Notes under the pieces: model-generated
Database searches by the model: none
Told to the model about the DNA's origin: nothing
The model's input: only the letters and a program-made list of their open reading frames with translations
Translations under genes and position numbers: made by a program
Shown here: positions 1 to 10,300 of the stretch, piece after piece
Layout: the number at the start of each line of letters is the position of its first letter
How positions within the stretch are numbered: the first letter of the stretch is position 1
From: Nitrospirota bacterium
Lineage (GTDB): Bacteria > JACPQY01
Length of the DNA stretch: 64,000 nucleotides
Reading direction: 5' to 3'
NCBI GenBank assembly: GCA_016180645.1
Contig: JACPAV010000016.1
Span: 62,001 to 126,000, forward strand

Positions 1-3000
1 CGGACGTCAGCGTGAAGTTCCCGTTGATATCCAGCCCGCCGCCGGCCGTGACCGAACCTCCACTCTTGGACACCGCAAGGTCGAAATACGTGTCCGCCGG
101 AACGGTTGCGCTGGAAGCGCCGTCGAATTCGACCGTTCCGCTCGCTTCGTTCAGCGTTCCCCACACGGGCGTCGCGCCGCTGCCGTACCGGAGGCGACCC
201 GTGTTGAGATTGAGAGTGCCGCCCGTCCCATCGAAAGCCCCGTTCTGGTCCACGGTGCCGGGCCCTACGTTCAGCGTGGCATTGTTGTCGAAGAGGCCGT
301 TCGCGGTGAGAAGAGTACCGGAGAGATCCATCGTGACCGTCGCGTTGTTCGTCAGAGTCCCGCCTACGGTCATGTTTCGCGCGGAGGCGTCGTCCAGATT
401 AAGCGTGCCCGACGTGACGGTCAGATTTCCATTCAGAGTCAGGTTGCCGGTGACGGTCTTCGTCGAGCCGGAAAGAGTCATCGAGTTGTACTGGTTCCAT
501 GTCGCATCCGTCAGCGCGGGGATGTTCTGGGCGGTGGACCCGTCGAACTGGATCGTGCCGGTGTTGAGCGGAGCGGCCGCGTCACGCAGTTGAAGCCCCG
601 CGGCGGAGAGCGTGTCGCCCACCTTGAGGAGACCCGTTCCGGACCATTCGATCCCCAGCGTGGAGCCGGAGCCCGGTGTCACGTGGCGATCCACATCCAG
701 CGCGCCCGTGCTGATCGTGGCCGCGCCGTTTTGAGACGCGTCGTTCACCACGTCCTTGGCCACGGCCACCGTGTAGCCGCCGATCGCAAACGTCCCCGCG
801 GCCAGTTTCAGGTTGTTCGAGATGCCGAGATTGGACCCCGCCGACTTGGCGCCCGACGCGTCCACGGTCAGATTGTAGAAATCGCCCGAGCCGGAGGACG
901 TCACGGTCGCGGCGCCACCTGCCAAGGCGACGGTGGTGTTGCCGATGACAAAATTGCCGGAATCGGACCAGTTGCCCGAGACGCTGAGGGTCGGGGCTCC
1001 GGTCGCGCCGGCGTCGAGCGTGCCGTTGGCGCCGATCGTCACCGTTCCGCTCACGGATACGTCCGGATCGGCCGGACCATTCGAGACGATGAGGAAGCTG
1101 GCCGCGGTCCCCCCGGTGCCCAAGCTCAGGGACCCGGCGGTGAGGGACGACGTTTTCAAATCGACCATGCCTCCATTCAGGGTCATGGAGCCGGACACGG
1201 AGTGCGAAAGCACCGACCCTCCGTCCAGGTTCAGCGTGCCGGCCTGGACGGTGAGTCCGCCCGAGACCGTCAGCGCGCCCAAGGCGGTAACGCTTCCTCC
1301 TACGCCGTTGTTGACGGTGAGATTGTAGAAATTGGATGGGGTGGCGACATTCTGAGGCGCCGTGCCGCCGAAGGTCACCGTGCCGGTCCGTTCGGTGAAA
1401 CTTCCGGTGCGCGTCCAATGCCCCTTGACTTCAAGATTGTACGAGGAGGCCGACGCATCGAGCGTGGCGCCGGAGGCGATCTCGACGTTGTTTCCGACCG
1501 CATTGGAGCCGGTCTGGTGGCATCCGAGGGAGTAGGTCGCCGCGGAGCTGAATTTCAGGTTGTAGTAAGGTTCGCAGGGAATCGTCTGACTGGTTCCATT
1601 GAAGTGGAAGGTTCCGGTGCCGGTGACGTTTGCGGCAGCAGGCTGATTGTCGGTCACGGCTCCAGACGTCTGGAAAGTTCCGGTTCCCAGATTCAGCACC
1701 GAGCCTGAACTGAGCACGACGCTTCCGGACCCCGCATAGGTTGTGGAGCCGAGGTTCAGCGTCCCGCCGATCGTGGTCGTTCCGGCCGCGGTCAGGTTCA
1801 CGGACGGCAGCGTAATGCTGTTGGACCCGATGGTGAGATGGTTGATCGTGAACGATCCGGACCCGCCGATGGTTTGCGAGGCCGCCGAGGATGGGCTCAT
1901 GGAGAGCGTGCCGGAACCTGCACTGAGCGCGCCGTCGTTGGTCAGATTTCCAAGCAGGGTCAAGGATGATGTCCCCACCGCGAGGGTCGCGGACGATTCA
2001 ATCGTTGCGCTTCCCGCCACGGTCAAAGCCGATCCGCCCTGGTCCAGCGTGGCGCCGGATTTGACGGTGAGGTTGCCGTTGACCGCCAGGTTCCCGCATT
2101 GTTTTACGTTGCCGCTCACAATCTCGAGATGGTTCACTGTCGTGACGGAGCCGGAGAGGGTGCACGCCCCGGTGGACGTGCCTCGGAGCCTCACCGTGCC
2201 CGTCTGCGGGTTCCACGCGCCGCCGGACGCCACAACCGGGCCGACGTCATCGAGGGTCAGCGTCGCGTTGCTGCCGTTCAGCGTTCCCGAAGCGCCTTCG
2301 CCGATGGTGAGCGCGCCGGCACCCGCTCCCGAGAGAAAAGTCACGCCCGCGCCGGCGGCGAAGGAGACCGTGGCGCCGTTGCGGATGGTGACGGCTCTGA
2401 AATTGGGTTCCGCCCCGATGGTCGCCGTCCCGGTAAAGTACACGCGGCCCGCGCCGGCGTTCTGGCAAAGTCCGTCGTCGTCGCCGCTGCCGTCGCACTC
2501 CGGCGTCGTCACGTTGTCCGTCCAGATCCCTCCGACAAGGAGATCGCTTCCCACGCCCGTCATGAGGATGGCGCCGCCCCCTCCCGCGCCATCGTAGAGT
2601 GTCACGTCCGCATTCACGGTGAGGTCGTTCCCGGCCGTCGAGAGGCTCAGTTGGCCGCCGTCGTTGATCTCCAGCATGCGGATTTGCTCGGCGACCACAT
2701 CGATGTTGGGTTGCAACGTTGCCGAGCCGACGATGCAGCGATCATCGGGGACGGGGGCGCCCTGCCCGGTCGGGCTCCAGTTGGCGGCGGCGCTGAAGAG
2801 CGCGCTGGAGGCTCCGGTCCAGTTCCGGGTGCGCACCCACGAGATTTTCCCGTTGGCGTCATTGATCTCGAATCCGGAGCCTCCGCGGTCACCGGAGAAG
2901 CTCACGAACGTCAGGCCGAACGCGCCGTTCAGACTGTTCGCGTTCACGTTGTTGGTCATGGAGGCGTCAAACGTACAGTTTGTGCAGGTCGGGCCGGTTC

Positions 3001-6000
3001 CGTTTTCCATGTGGAACCAGATCGCCTGCGTGGAGCAATTCGCGGCGCCCGTGCACAGCGGGCCGAACGCCACCTCCGTAAACTTCGTGGCCGTGATGCT
3101 TTCGCCCGCCGCCGCCGTGCCGAGAGCCATGCCGGTGGTGTTGGATCGCGTAAATTCGAGGCCCGTGACGTCCAGCGTCGCGCCGGAGTTGATGGTAAAG
3201 GAGGTGAAGTTGGCGCCGATTCCGGAGGTCGTGAGCCTGGCCTTGAGGGGCGCCGAGCCGCTCTGTGTGGTGCGGAAGGTCCCGCCGACCGTCATCGACC
3301 GCGCGGAGGCCGAGTTGTCAAAGGTCAGGATTCCGCGCGCCGCATCCGTTCCCGTCATTTGGTAGGACGAGCCGGCGGCCACCGTAACATTGCCGGCCAC
3401 CGTGAGAGACGCCGTCTGCGCGTCGAAAACGCCGCCGTTGACGCTCAGGTTACCCCCAAAGGAGTGGGTTCCCGTGGAGAGGCCGAATACGCCCGCCGTG
3501 AGCGTCACCGCCCCGATTGTCGTCACATTCCCATTGGCCGTGAGCGCCCCCCCGGACTTGTTGACGGTCAGAAGGTTGAATGCGGTCGCCGCCGCGATGG
3601 TTTGCGATCCGGATCCGTCGAAGGTGACGGTGGATCCCGTGTTGGTGAAGGTTCCGTTGCGCGTGAAATTGCCCGCGAGCAGGATCGTGTCATTCGCCGC
3701 ATCGAGGGTGCCTGCGGCGCCGATCGTCAGGTTGCCGTTCACGTCGAGCGTTTCGGAGCTTGCCGCCGGAGTCGTGCAGTTCTCTCCGATGGGCGCGGAG
3801 GACACGCTCGACACGTTCAGATGATTGAGCGGCATGTTGGCGTTGGCGTTGGCGATGAGCCACTGGGTGACTCCCGGTCCTCCATCCAGAACCACCGTGG
3901 AAAGTCCGGGGGTAAAGGTCGCCGTGTCGGCTGCCGCCTGGCCCAGGCAGAAGGTGCCCGCCAGGTTAAGGGTGACCGCGGTGTTGACGTTTCCATCGAG
4001 CTTCGCGCCCGCCGTGAGGACCAGATTGCCGTCCACGTTCCAATTCCCGTCGATGAGGACTCCCGAGGCCGACGTATTTGTGATCGTCACATGGAAATAA
4101 TCGCTCGCCGAGCCCGATTGGGCGCCCGTGCCGATGAACTCGACCGTCGACGATTGGGCGTTGAACGCCCCGCCGTTGATCCAATCGCCCTTCAGTTTGA
4201 TCGTGGAGGCGCCGCCGTTGAACGTGGCGCCCGACGCGATGATCAGATTCCCCGCGACGTCGAGGGTACCCGTGGCGCTCGCCGCGGCACCGGTGGGCTG
4301 GAGCGAGAGGTGCCAGAAATCGTCTCCCGGACCGGTCGGGATCACGGTATTCGGAGTGGAGTTGAAAACGACGGTGGAATCGGACAGCGGGACGAAATCG
4401 GCGGATCCCGCGCAACCTGTCTCGACCGTGAGCGTATTGTTCACGGTCAAGGTGAGGCCGGAGTTGAGGGTGAGCGTCGCGCCGCTTGCGCCACTGCATT
4501 TGAGCGTCAGGTTCTTGATCGACGCCCCGGCGGCATCCGAAATGACGGGACAGGTGGGAGAGCACGCGGCCGGCACCTCGGCGGAGTCCGTGCCGCCCGG
4601 CACTTGGTCCGGATTCCAATTCGCCGCCGTGTGCCAATTCGCCGTCCCCCCCCCCGCGTCCCACTGGGTGATGCTGTTCCACACGACGTTCGCATCCGGC
4701 AGCGCGGCGTCCTCGTCATCGAACGATCGAGTCTCGCCCGCATTCGAACCGGCGGGGGCGTCCATATCGATCCGGGACGCGCCGGAACCGGACGATTGGA
4801 AGCAGACGTTCATGTCGTTCACGGTCGAGGGAAACGAGTGGCCGTTGAGAGAGTCGGCGCCCGTGGCGGTGAGAGTTCCAGACGACACGTTCACCCACAG
4901 CGCGCAGGAAAAATTCACGGCCGGCGCGCCCGCGCAAGGATCGGAGCCGCAGAGATCCGGTGTGTCCGAAAAGGACACATTGTCAAGATTGACCACGTTG
5001 GAGTTGGACCCGTTCATGTTGATCTTCATGCCGGATGCATCGGCGAAGCCGACGTTCAGCCTGGAGATGTCGACCGTGCCGTTGACGGTGAACGTGTACG
5101 TTCCGGCGACCGAATGAGTGATCGTGGGGCCTGAGCCGCCGGTGCTGAGCGCGCCGCCGGACGCAATCGTCAACGTCTTCCCCCCGGCGAGGGCGAGCGT
5201 CGGCGTGCCCAGGAGTTTGAGCGTGCCCCCGTTCACCGTCACGCTGCCATTGGCCGTGAGCGTCGCGTTGCCCAAATCGAGCGTGCCCGCGTCCACCGTC
5301 ACCGTGCCGCTGCCGGCGGTGGAACTCGTGGTGACGGACTGATTCAGGAGGAGTGTTCCGCCGGACTTGTTGAGGCGGAGCTTGCTGACGTTGATGGTGG
5401 CCGCGCCCGTCACGGTTTGGGACCCGCCGCCGTTGAATTCGACGAGGGTCGCCTTGCTCCCCGAGGTATCGGACAGCGTTCCCTGAATGTCGAAATCCTG
5501 CCCAACCAGGAGATTGAAGCCGGCGGTATCCAGCGCCCCGCTGGAAAGGATCTGGAACTTGTTGGAAACCGTTGTCGCGGCTCCAATCGAGGCTGTGGCG
5601 GAGTTCACCGTGAGATTGTAGAAATTGGTCACGTTCGTCGTCACCGCTCCGCCGCGCCACTCCACGGTGGATTGCTGGGGGGTGAACGTCCCGGTGGATG
5701 ACAACGAGTTGGCGCGGAAGAACGTGCCGTTCCCCGCGCTGTAGGTCGCCCCGGCCGTGATGGTGAAGATGCCGGTATTGGTCAGACGGATGTCCTTCCC
5801 GGTGCTCACGGCGGTGGCATCTCCGGACGCGTCGCCAATCGTCAGGTTGTTGAAGCATTCATCGGTGGCCATCTGCGAGGCGGCGCCGGTCATGACGACG
5901 GTCGTATTGTCCTGCCGGAATCCGTCGTCCCCTGAGGCGCAATCAATGCCGGCCACACTGTTCGTCCACGTCCCACCCACGTTGATCGTTGCGGCCCCCA

Positions 6001-7312
6001 CCCCGTCGTTCAGATTGCCGGAGGCAATCAGGAGGTTGTTGGAAACCGTCAGCGGGGTCGTCGCCACGTCGGCCAGATCGGTCGCGTTGGGAAGCTGGAC
6101 ATTCAGATTGTAGTGGGTTTCATTCGCCCCCGCCCCGCCGCCCGCTCTCGGAAGCGCCGCCGCGTTTTTCCAGACGAAAGTCCCTGTGCCGGGGGCGAAC
6201 GTTCCGTTATCCGTCCACGTGGATCCTGAATTGAAGGTGAACGTGCCTCCCGATGTCAGGGTATGGTTGGCGGCAATCGATGCGGCGCCCATCACCGTAA
6301 TTGCCGCCCCGGAGGCAAACGTCGTGCTCCCAGCCGTCCCATCGCCGAAGGTGACGTCGGTGAACGTCGTGCTGCCGCCGACCGAATGCGCCCCGGCCAC
6401 GCCCGTTTCCACGAAGCGAACGGCCATGCCCGAGCTGGCGTTGAACGTGCCGTTGTTTGTCCAGCTCCCGCCGACGTCCAGGGCAAAGCCGTTGGCGCTG
6501 AGCGTGGCGCCGGAATTGATCGTGAGATTGTTGGCTACGTCGCGGCCGGTGGCGGTCGTCATCGCCGCCGTGATCGAGCTGGTCCCCGCGATGACGAGAT
6601 CGTAAAACCGGTCGATCGGCACGTCCGTGTTCCCCTTGATGGTGACGATTCCGTTGCCCTCGGAGAAGGTGCCGGTCCACGTGAGGGCGGCCGAGGCGTC
6701 CATGATCAATTCCGCCTGGGTGGCATTGTTCCCCATGTTCAAGGTGCCGGTGCTCAGCCGGAAGGTGCCGCCGACTTCCAGTTTGGCCGCGTTCTGCATC
6801 ACACATGAATTCGCCCCGGTCGCGGTGATTTCCACGTCCGTGAATTTATTCGCCCCTGTGGTGTTGCCCGATACCGCGCAGGGTCCGGATGCCCCGCTGA
6901 AAATCACATCCCCGCTCTGATGGGTGATCGTTGCGCCCTGGTTGTTGAACGCGCGTCGAATGGAGAAGTTCCTCGTCACCAGGTTGAAGGTGAGCTGCGA
7001 GCCGGATTGCAAGGTCAAGTCACGCATCGTGGCGTTGCCGGAGTTGTCTGCCGTGGGCCACGAACAGGTCCCGCATTTGGTGGAGGGAATCTCGACGTCG
7101 CTGCCGTTGGCCGGGATGCTGCCTTCATCCCAGTTGCCCGAATTCCTCCAGATACCGGACACGTCACCTTCCCAGCACCAGATGCCGTCGCCTGGGTTGG
7201 AGGTGCAGGCGTGGGCCGCGCGCGGCAAAGCCGCCGTGATGAGTAATGCGTGAAGTGTGATGAGACAAAGAAGCAGACGACCCGCGCTCCGGTGGTGTTT
7301 CACGTTACCCAT
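1..7312 (-). CDS. Giant secreted beta-strand-repeat protein (3' end outside window)
   Basis: One reading frame is open for 2,437 codons from ATG at 7312 to the left edge, so the C-terminus is missing. Residues 5-36 form a signal peptide (basic start, hydrophobic core, then AALPRAAHA). The rest is almost wholly short Gly/Thr/Asn/Ser repeats of about 20-25 residues of the type NLTVNSGTLD and GNWTNNGTF, as in beta-helix adhesins and 'beta strand repeat-containing' surface proteins. Three larger modules open with a Trp-rich, Cys-containing segment: NWDEGSIPANG near residue 60, NWNPDQVPGG near 900 and NWSPTGQG near 1510. The start lies 13 nt after the stop of the upstream gene with AAGGGTGATG as a likely ribosome site, so the two are probably cotranscribed. 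Any autotransporter barrel or sorting tail would lie beyond the edge. The role (adhesin, S-layer-like or matrix protein) is inferred from repeat type only. Long frames on the opposite strand are by-products of the repetitive composition. Confidence 0.85.
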   Translation of the reverse strand, partial: MGNVKHHRSAGRLLLCLITLHALLITAALPRAAHACTSNPGDGIWCWEGDVSGIWRNSGNWDEGSIPANGSDVEIPSTKCGTCSWPTADNSGNATMRDLTLQSGSQLTFNLVTRNFSIRRAFNNQGATITHQSGDVIFSGASGPCAVSGNTTGANKFTDVEITATGANSCVMQNAAKLEVGGTFRLSTGTLNMGNNATQAELIMDASAALTWTGTFSEGNGIVTIKGNTDVPIDRFYDLVIAGTSSITAAMTTATGRDVANNLTINSGATLSANGFALDVGGSWTNNGTFNASSGMAVRFVETGVAGAHSVGGSTTFTDVTFGDGTAGSTTFASGAAITVMGAASIAANHTLTSGGTFTFNSGSTWTDNGTFAPGTGTFVWKNAAALPRAGGGAGANETHYNLNVQLPNATDLADVATTPLTVSNNLLIASGNLNDGVGAATINVGGTWTNSVAGIDCASGDDGFRQDNTTVVMTGAASQMATDECFNNLTIGDASGDATAVSTGKDIRLTNTGIFTITAGATYSAGNGTFFRANSLSSTGTFTPQQSTVEWRGGAVTTNVTNFYNLTVNSATASIGAATTVSNKFQILSSGALDTAGFNLLVGQDFDIQGTLSDTSGSKATLVEFNGGGSQTVTGAATINVSKLRLNKSGGTLLLNQSVTTSSTAGSGTVTVDAGTLDLGNATLTANGSVTVNGGTLKLLGTPTLALAGGKTLTIASGGALSTGGSGPTITHSVAGTYTFTVNGTVDISRLNVGFADASGMKINMNGSNSNVVNLDNVSFSDTPDLCGSDPCAGAPAVNFSCALWVNVSSGTLTATGADSLNGHSFPSTVNDMNVCFQSSGSGASRIDMDAPAGSNAGETRSFDDEDAALPDANVVWNSITQWDAGGGTANWHTAANWNPDQVPGGTDSAEVPAACSPTCPVISDAAGASIKNLTLKCSGASGATLTLNSGLTLTVNNTLTVETGCAGSADFVPLSDSTVVFNSTPNTVIPTGPGDDFWHLSLQPTGAAASATGTLDVAGNLIIASGATFNGGASTIKLKGDWINGGAFNAQSSTVEFIGTGAQSGSASDYFHVTITNTSASGVLIDGNWNVDGNLVLTAGAKLDGNVNTAVTLNLAGTFCLGQAAADTATFTPGLSTVVLDGGPGVTQWLIANANANMPLNHLNVSSVSSAPIGENCTTPAASSETLDVNGNLTIGAAGTLDAANDTILLAGNFTRNGTFTNTGSTVTFDGSGSQTIAAATAFNLLTVNKSGGALTANGNVTTIGAVTLTAGVFGLSTGTHSFGGNLSVNGGVFDAQTASLTVAGNVTVAAGSSYQMTGTDAARGILTFDNSASARSMTVGGTFRTTQSGSAPLKARLTTSGIGANFTSFTINSGATLDVTGLEFTRSNTTGMALGTAAAGESITATKFTEVAFGPLCTGAANCSTQAIWFHMENGTGPTCTNCTFDASMTNNVNANSLNGAFGLTFVSFSGDRGGSGFEINDANGKISWVRTRNWTGASSALFSAAANWSPTGQGAPVPDDRCIVGSATLQPNIDVVAEQIRMLEINDGGQLSLSTAGNDLTVNADVTLYDGAGGGGAILMTGVGSDLLVGGIWTDNVTTPECDGSGDDDGLCQNAGAGRVYFTGTATIGAEPNFRAVTIRNGATVSFAAGAGVTFLSGAGAGALTIGEGASGTLNGSNATLTLDDVGPVVASGGAWNPQTGTVRLRGTSTGACTLSGSVTTVNHLEIVSGNVKQCGNLAVNGNLTVKSGATLDQGGSALTVAGSATIESSATLAVGTSSLTLLGNLTNDGALSAGSGTLSMSPSSAASQTIGGSGSFTINHLTIGSNSITLPSVNLTAAGTTTIGGTLNLGSTTYAGSGSVVLSSGSVLNLGTGTFQTSGAVTDNQPAAANVTGTGTFHFNGTSQTIPCEPYYNLKFSSAATYSLGCHQTGSNAVGNNVEIASGATLDASASSYNLEVKGHWTRTGSFTERTGTVTFGGTAPQNVATPSNFYNLTVNNGVGGSVTALGALTVSGGLTVQAGTLNLDGGSVLSHSVSGSMTLNGGMVDLKTSSLTAGSLSLGTGGTAASFLIVSNGPADPDVSVSGTVTIGANGTLDAGATGAPTLSVSGNWSDSGNFVIGNTTVALAGGAATVTSSGSGDFYNLTVDASGAKSAGSNLGISNNLKLAAGTFAIGGYTVAVAKDVVNDASQNGAATISTGALDVDRHVTPGSGSTLGIEWSGTGLLKVGDTLSAAGLQLRDAAAPLNTGTIQFDGSTAQNIPALTDATWNQYNSMTLSGSTKTVTGNLTLNGNLTVTSGTLNLDDASARNMTVGGTLTNNATVTMDLSGTLLTANGLFDNNATLNVGPGTVDQNGAFDGTGGTLNLNTGRLRYGSGATPVWGTLNEASGTVEFDGASSATVPADTYFDLAVSKSGGSVTAGGGLDINGNFTLTS

Positions 7313-7325
7313 CACTCATCACCCT

Positions 7326-10300
7326 TCACGATGTCTTCAATCGTATGACCGGGCCTTGGATCGGCTGCGCATCCACGGGCACGATTTGTTGCGAACTCTG
7401 CCCCACGGCCGTCAGGTCGGCCGGCCCATCCCAATGAACCACCACGGACACTTCCGGAGGAGGCGACCCGATGGTGGCTGAGGGTTCCGACACGCCGCCT
7501 CCACACCGGGCCATGACCACTCCCAGAACGACAGGACCGGCTGCGAGGAGGGACAGTCGCCGGCCGGCCCGCCCCCTGCGAACCGTGATCAGGAGGACGA
7601 TGAGGATTCCGCCTCCCGCGAGCAGTCCTGGAAGTAACCGATGGAAACCGCCGGCGATCGCGTCATCGACGCCGAACCGGAGCGAAGCGATCAACCGCCT
7701 GGATTGCCCCGCGGGCACGAGAACGCGCAGCGCTTCGAACCGCGCCTCGCCCTCATCAAGATTCAGGATGGCGGTGCCCACTTTCGAGTCGCTCCGGCTT
7801 AGCTTCAGATCCGCGTTCGTGTCCTCGTAGAGATCCACTCCCGAGAGGACACCGTCGGGAAGATCGGACAACCCGCGGACCGAAATCGTCGTGACGAGCA
7901 GGTCCTCGGCCTTTGACGCATCCAGTTTCCATCCCACGGCGGTCACGCTGTCCGGGAAATCAAGACGTATTTCATCCTGGGCCGGCATGAGGGCCGACGC
8001 CGTCAGCCGGCCCACGTTCTCCACCGTCACCTTCGGACCGGACAGAGGCAGCCCCATCACCTCAATCGCGGCGTTTGAAACGGCGCCCTCGGCCACGATC
8101 CCGCTTCCCGCGTCGATCCCCGCCGGGAAATCTTCGCCATGCCGGAGGGCGTCGGTAAAGTCATAAACAATCAGAAGCGGAAGGGCCGCGCCCACCGGCA
8201 CGACTAACGCGAGAGGCTCGAAACGGGCGACGGCGTTCTCCGTCTCCTCCGCGCGCGCGAAACGTTGCGGCGAGCCCAGAAGGGTTTCTCCCGGATCCGC
8301 CGATCCGTTGGCATTGGAGTCCTCGATGAGACGAATCTCCCGAACGCTCCGGACCTCGTCTCCCGATCCCCTGTCCGATACGGTCAGCGACCGCACGCGC
8401 ACGTCCTCCACGCTTCCAGCCGACAATCGCAGGGAAAGCACGGGGACGCCGACTGCATTCGGGCCGACCTTCAGCGGCGCAGCCTTCGCGGGATCGAGGG
8501 AAACGGTCAGCGAAGTCTTGTCGGAGATCCGCTTGGCGGGGCCGGCCAACGGCAACGCCGCCACCTTGAACGGTTTTCCCGAACCCATGCCTTTGCCCAA
8601 GATGCCGTCCACCGGGATCGTCAGGGCGAAGGTCTGTCCGAAGACCGGCTGATTCGTCAGGTCGCATGCCACGATCCAGGTCTGCGTCGAACCCGCGGGC
8701 AGCCGGAGGTCCAAACCCGTCCAGGAGATGGCGCCGTTGTCCGAACTCAAAGACCGGTCACTGAGAATTTCCGTTTCGCCTTCTTCGACCGAGCCGTTGC
8801 CGTTCCGGTCCACCACGCCGCGCACGGCGCGGATTCCTTTCGCGTCGTCCCCCGTACCCGAAGCTTGGACCGTGAGCGATGTGACTCGGATTTCTTCCGT
8901 CGGCCCCGCCGTCAGGGAGAATTGGAGAAGAGCCAGGTTGCGGAGTCCTTTTTTCTCGTTGGATTCGCCCGGGCTGGCGGCCGTCTTGGCCAGGATCAGG
9001 GAACCGGTATCCTTGACGATGACTTGCACATCCGCGGGCAGGCTGGTCAAGGCTCCATCCGACACCGTGAGGCGAAAGGCAAGCACCGGCTGTCCTTCAA
9101 TGTCCGGGGCGGTGAAAGTTGCGGACTTCGCCGTGGGGCTGGAGAGCACGGCCGCAGGGCCGGCCGTCTGGGACCAACTGTAGGTGATGGTCTTGCCGTC
9201 GGGATCGAAGCTCTTGGAGCCGTCGAGGGTGACCGACATTCCCTCGAAAACGGTGTACCCCTCCCCCACGCTCGCAACCGGCCTGTTATTGAGGAGATTG
9301 GCCGCACCCAAGGTTGGGGTCCACTGGTCAAACCAACCCGATGGACTGTTCGCGGGTCCCTGCGCCTCCATCGAATGGCCTTCCGCGAACGCAGGGATGA
9401 ATTGGCCCACCGTCCAGATGGCGGCGGAGTCGGCCACGTCCTCCCGGGCCTGGCCCCCATCGCCCCACTGCAAAAAATCCACCAGGTTGTCGTCGAGGGT
9501 AAAATCACTGTTGTCCAGGAACAGAGAGAGGGTATCTTTTGAATTCCCCAGGTCCGTCCACGGCCCGGTGAAAACGTCAGAAGTCGTTTTCGTCCCCGCT
9601 TCATTCACGTGCACCGTCAGCAGCCCCCCCGCGTCGACGAACGTTCCGGGGGGAAAGCACCACGCGGACGATCCGCAAGCGGAGGCCGTGCACAGGCACA
9701 TGCCGTCCAACGCCTGTCCGAAGGCCCCGGTGTTCTTGAGTTCTATTCTTTCGTGGGTCGCGTCGTTCCCCGTCGGGTCCGCCAAGATTTCGTTGAACAG
9801 AATTTCAAACTGATCGGCGCGTGCGCCGGAGGCGCGCGCAAGCAGTAAACCGTGAACCGCAAGCAGCAGGAAAACGAAAGAGAACCAACGCAAGCCTTCA
9901 CCCCCACCCGCACCCTCCCCCGTCGAGGGGGAGGGGAAGAGAGGGCTGCCCGTGCCCCTTTCCATCCCTTCCCCCCTTGAGGGGGAAGGGGAGGATGGGG
10001 GGTGCTGAACGGTTACGAGCCTTCGAGCACGGCGAAGGCGCAAGAAGAAAAAGCCGGCAAGGATCAGCACGGGAACTGTGCCGCCCACGTCCAGGGGCAG
10101 GTGGCCGCCGATGTGGGCGCAGCCGCAGCCGCCTCCCCCGTTGCTCGCTGCTCGTTGCTCGTTGCTCGTAGGCTCGGCCTCGGGGGTTCCCCCGAACGCC
10201 CCCTGATTGATGCGACCCCCGTTCGGCTCCGGCTCCATTAAGAACTCATCGTCCGGATCGCCCGCGTCGATCAAAGGCGACCCCGGCGCCAGTTTGAAAT

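Noticed and set aside
2099-5134. A plus-strand open frame of about 1,000 codons
   Set aside because: It is the antisense shadow of the giant minus-strand repeat protein; it is Arg-rich, lacks a ribosome site and any domain, and the minus frame is continuous across the whole region.
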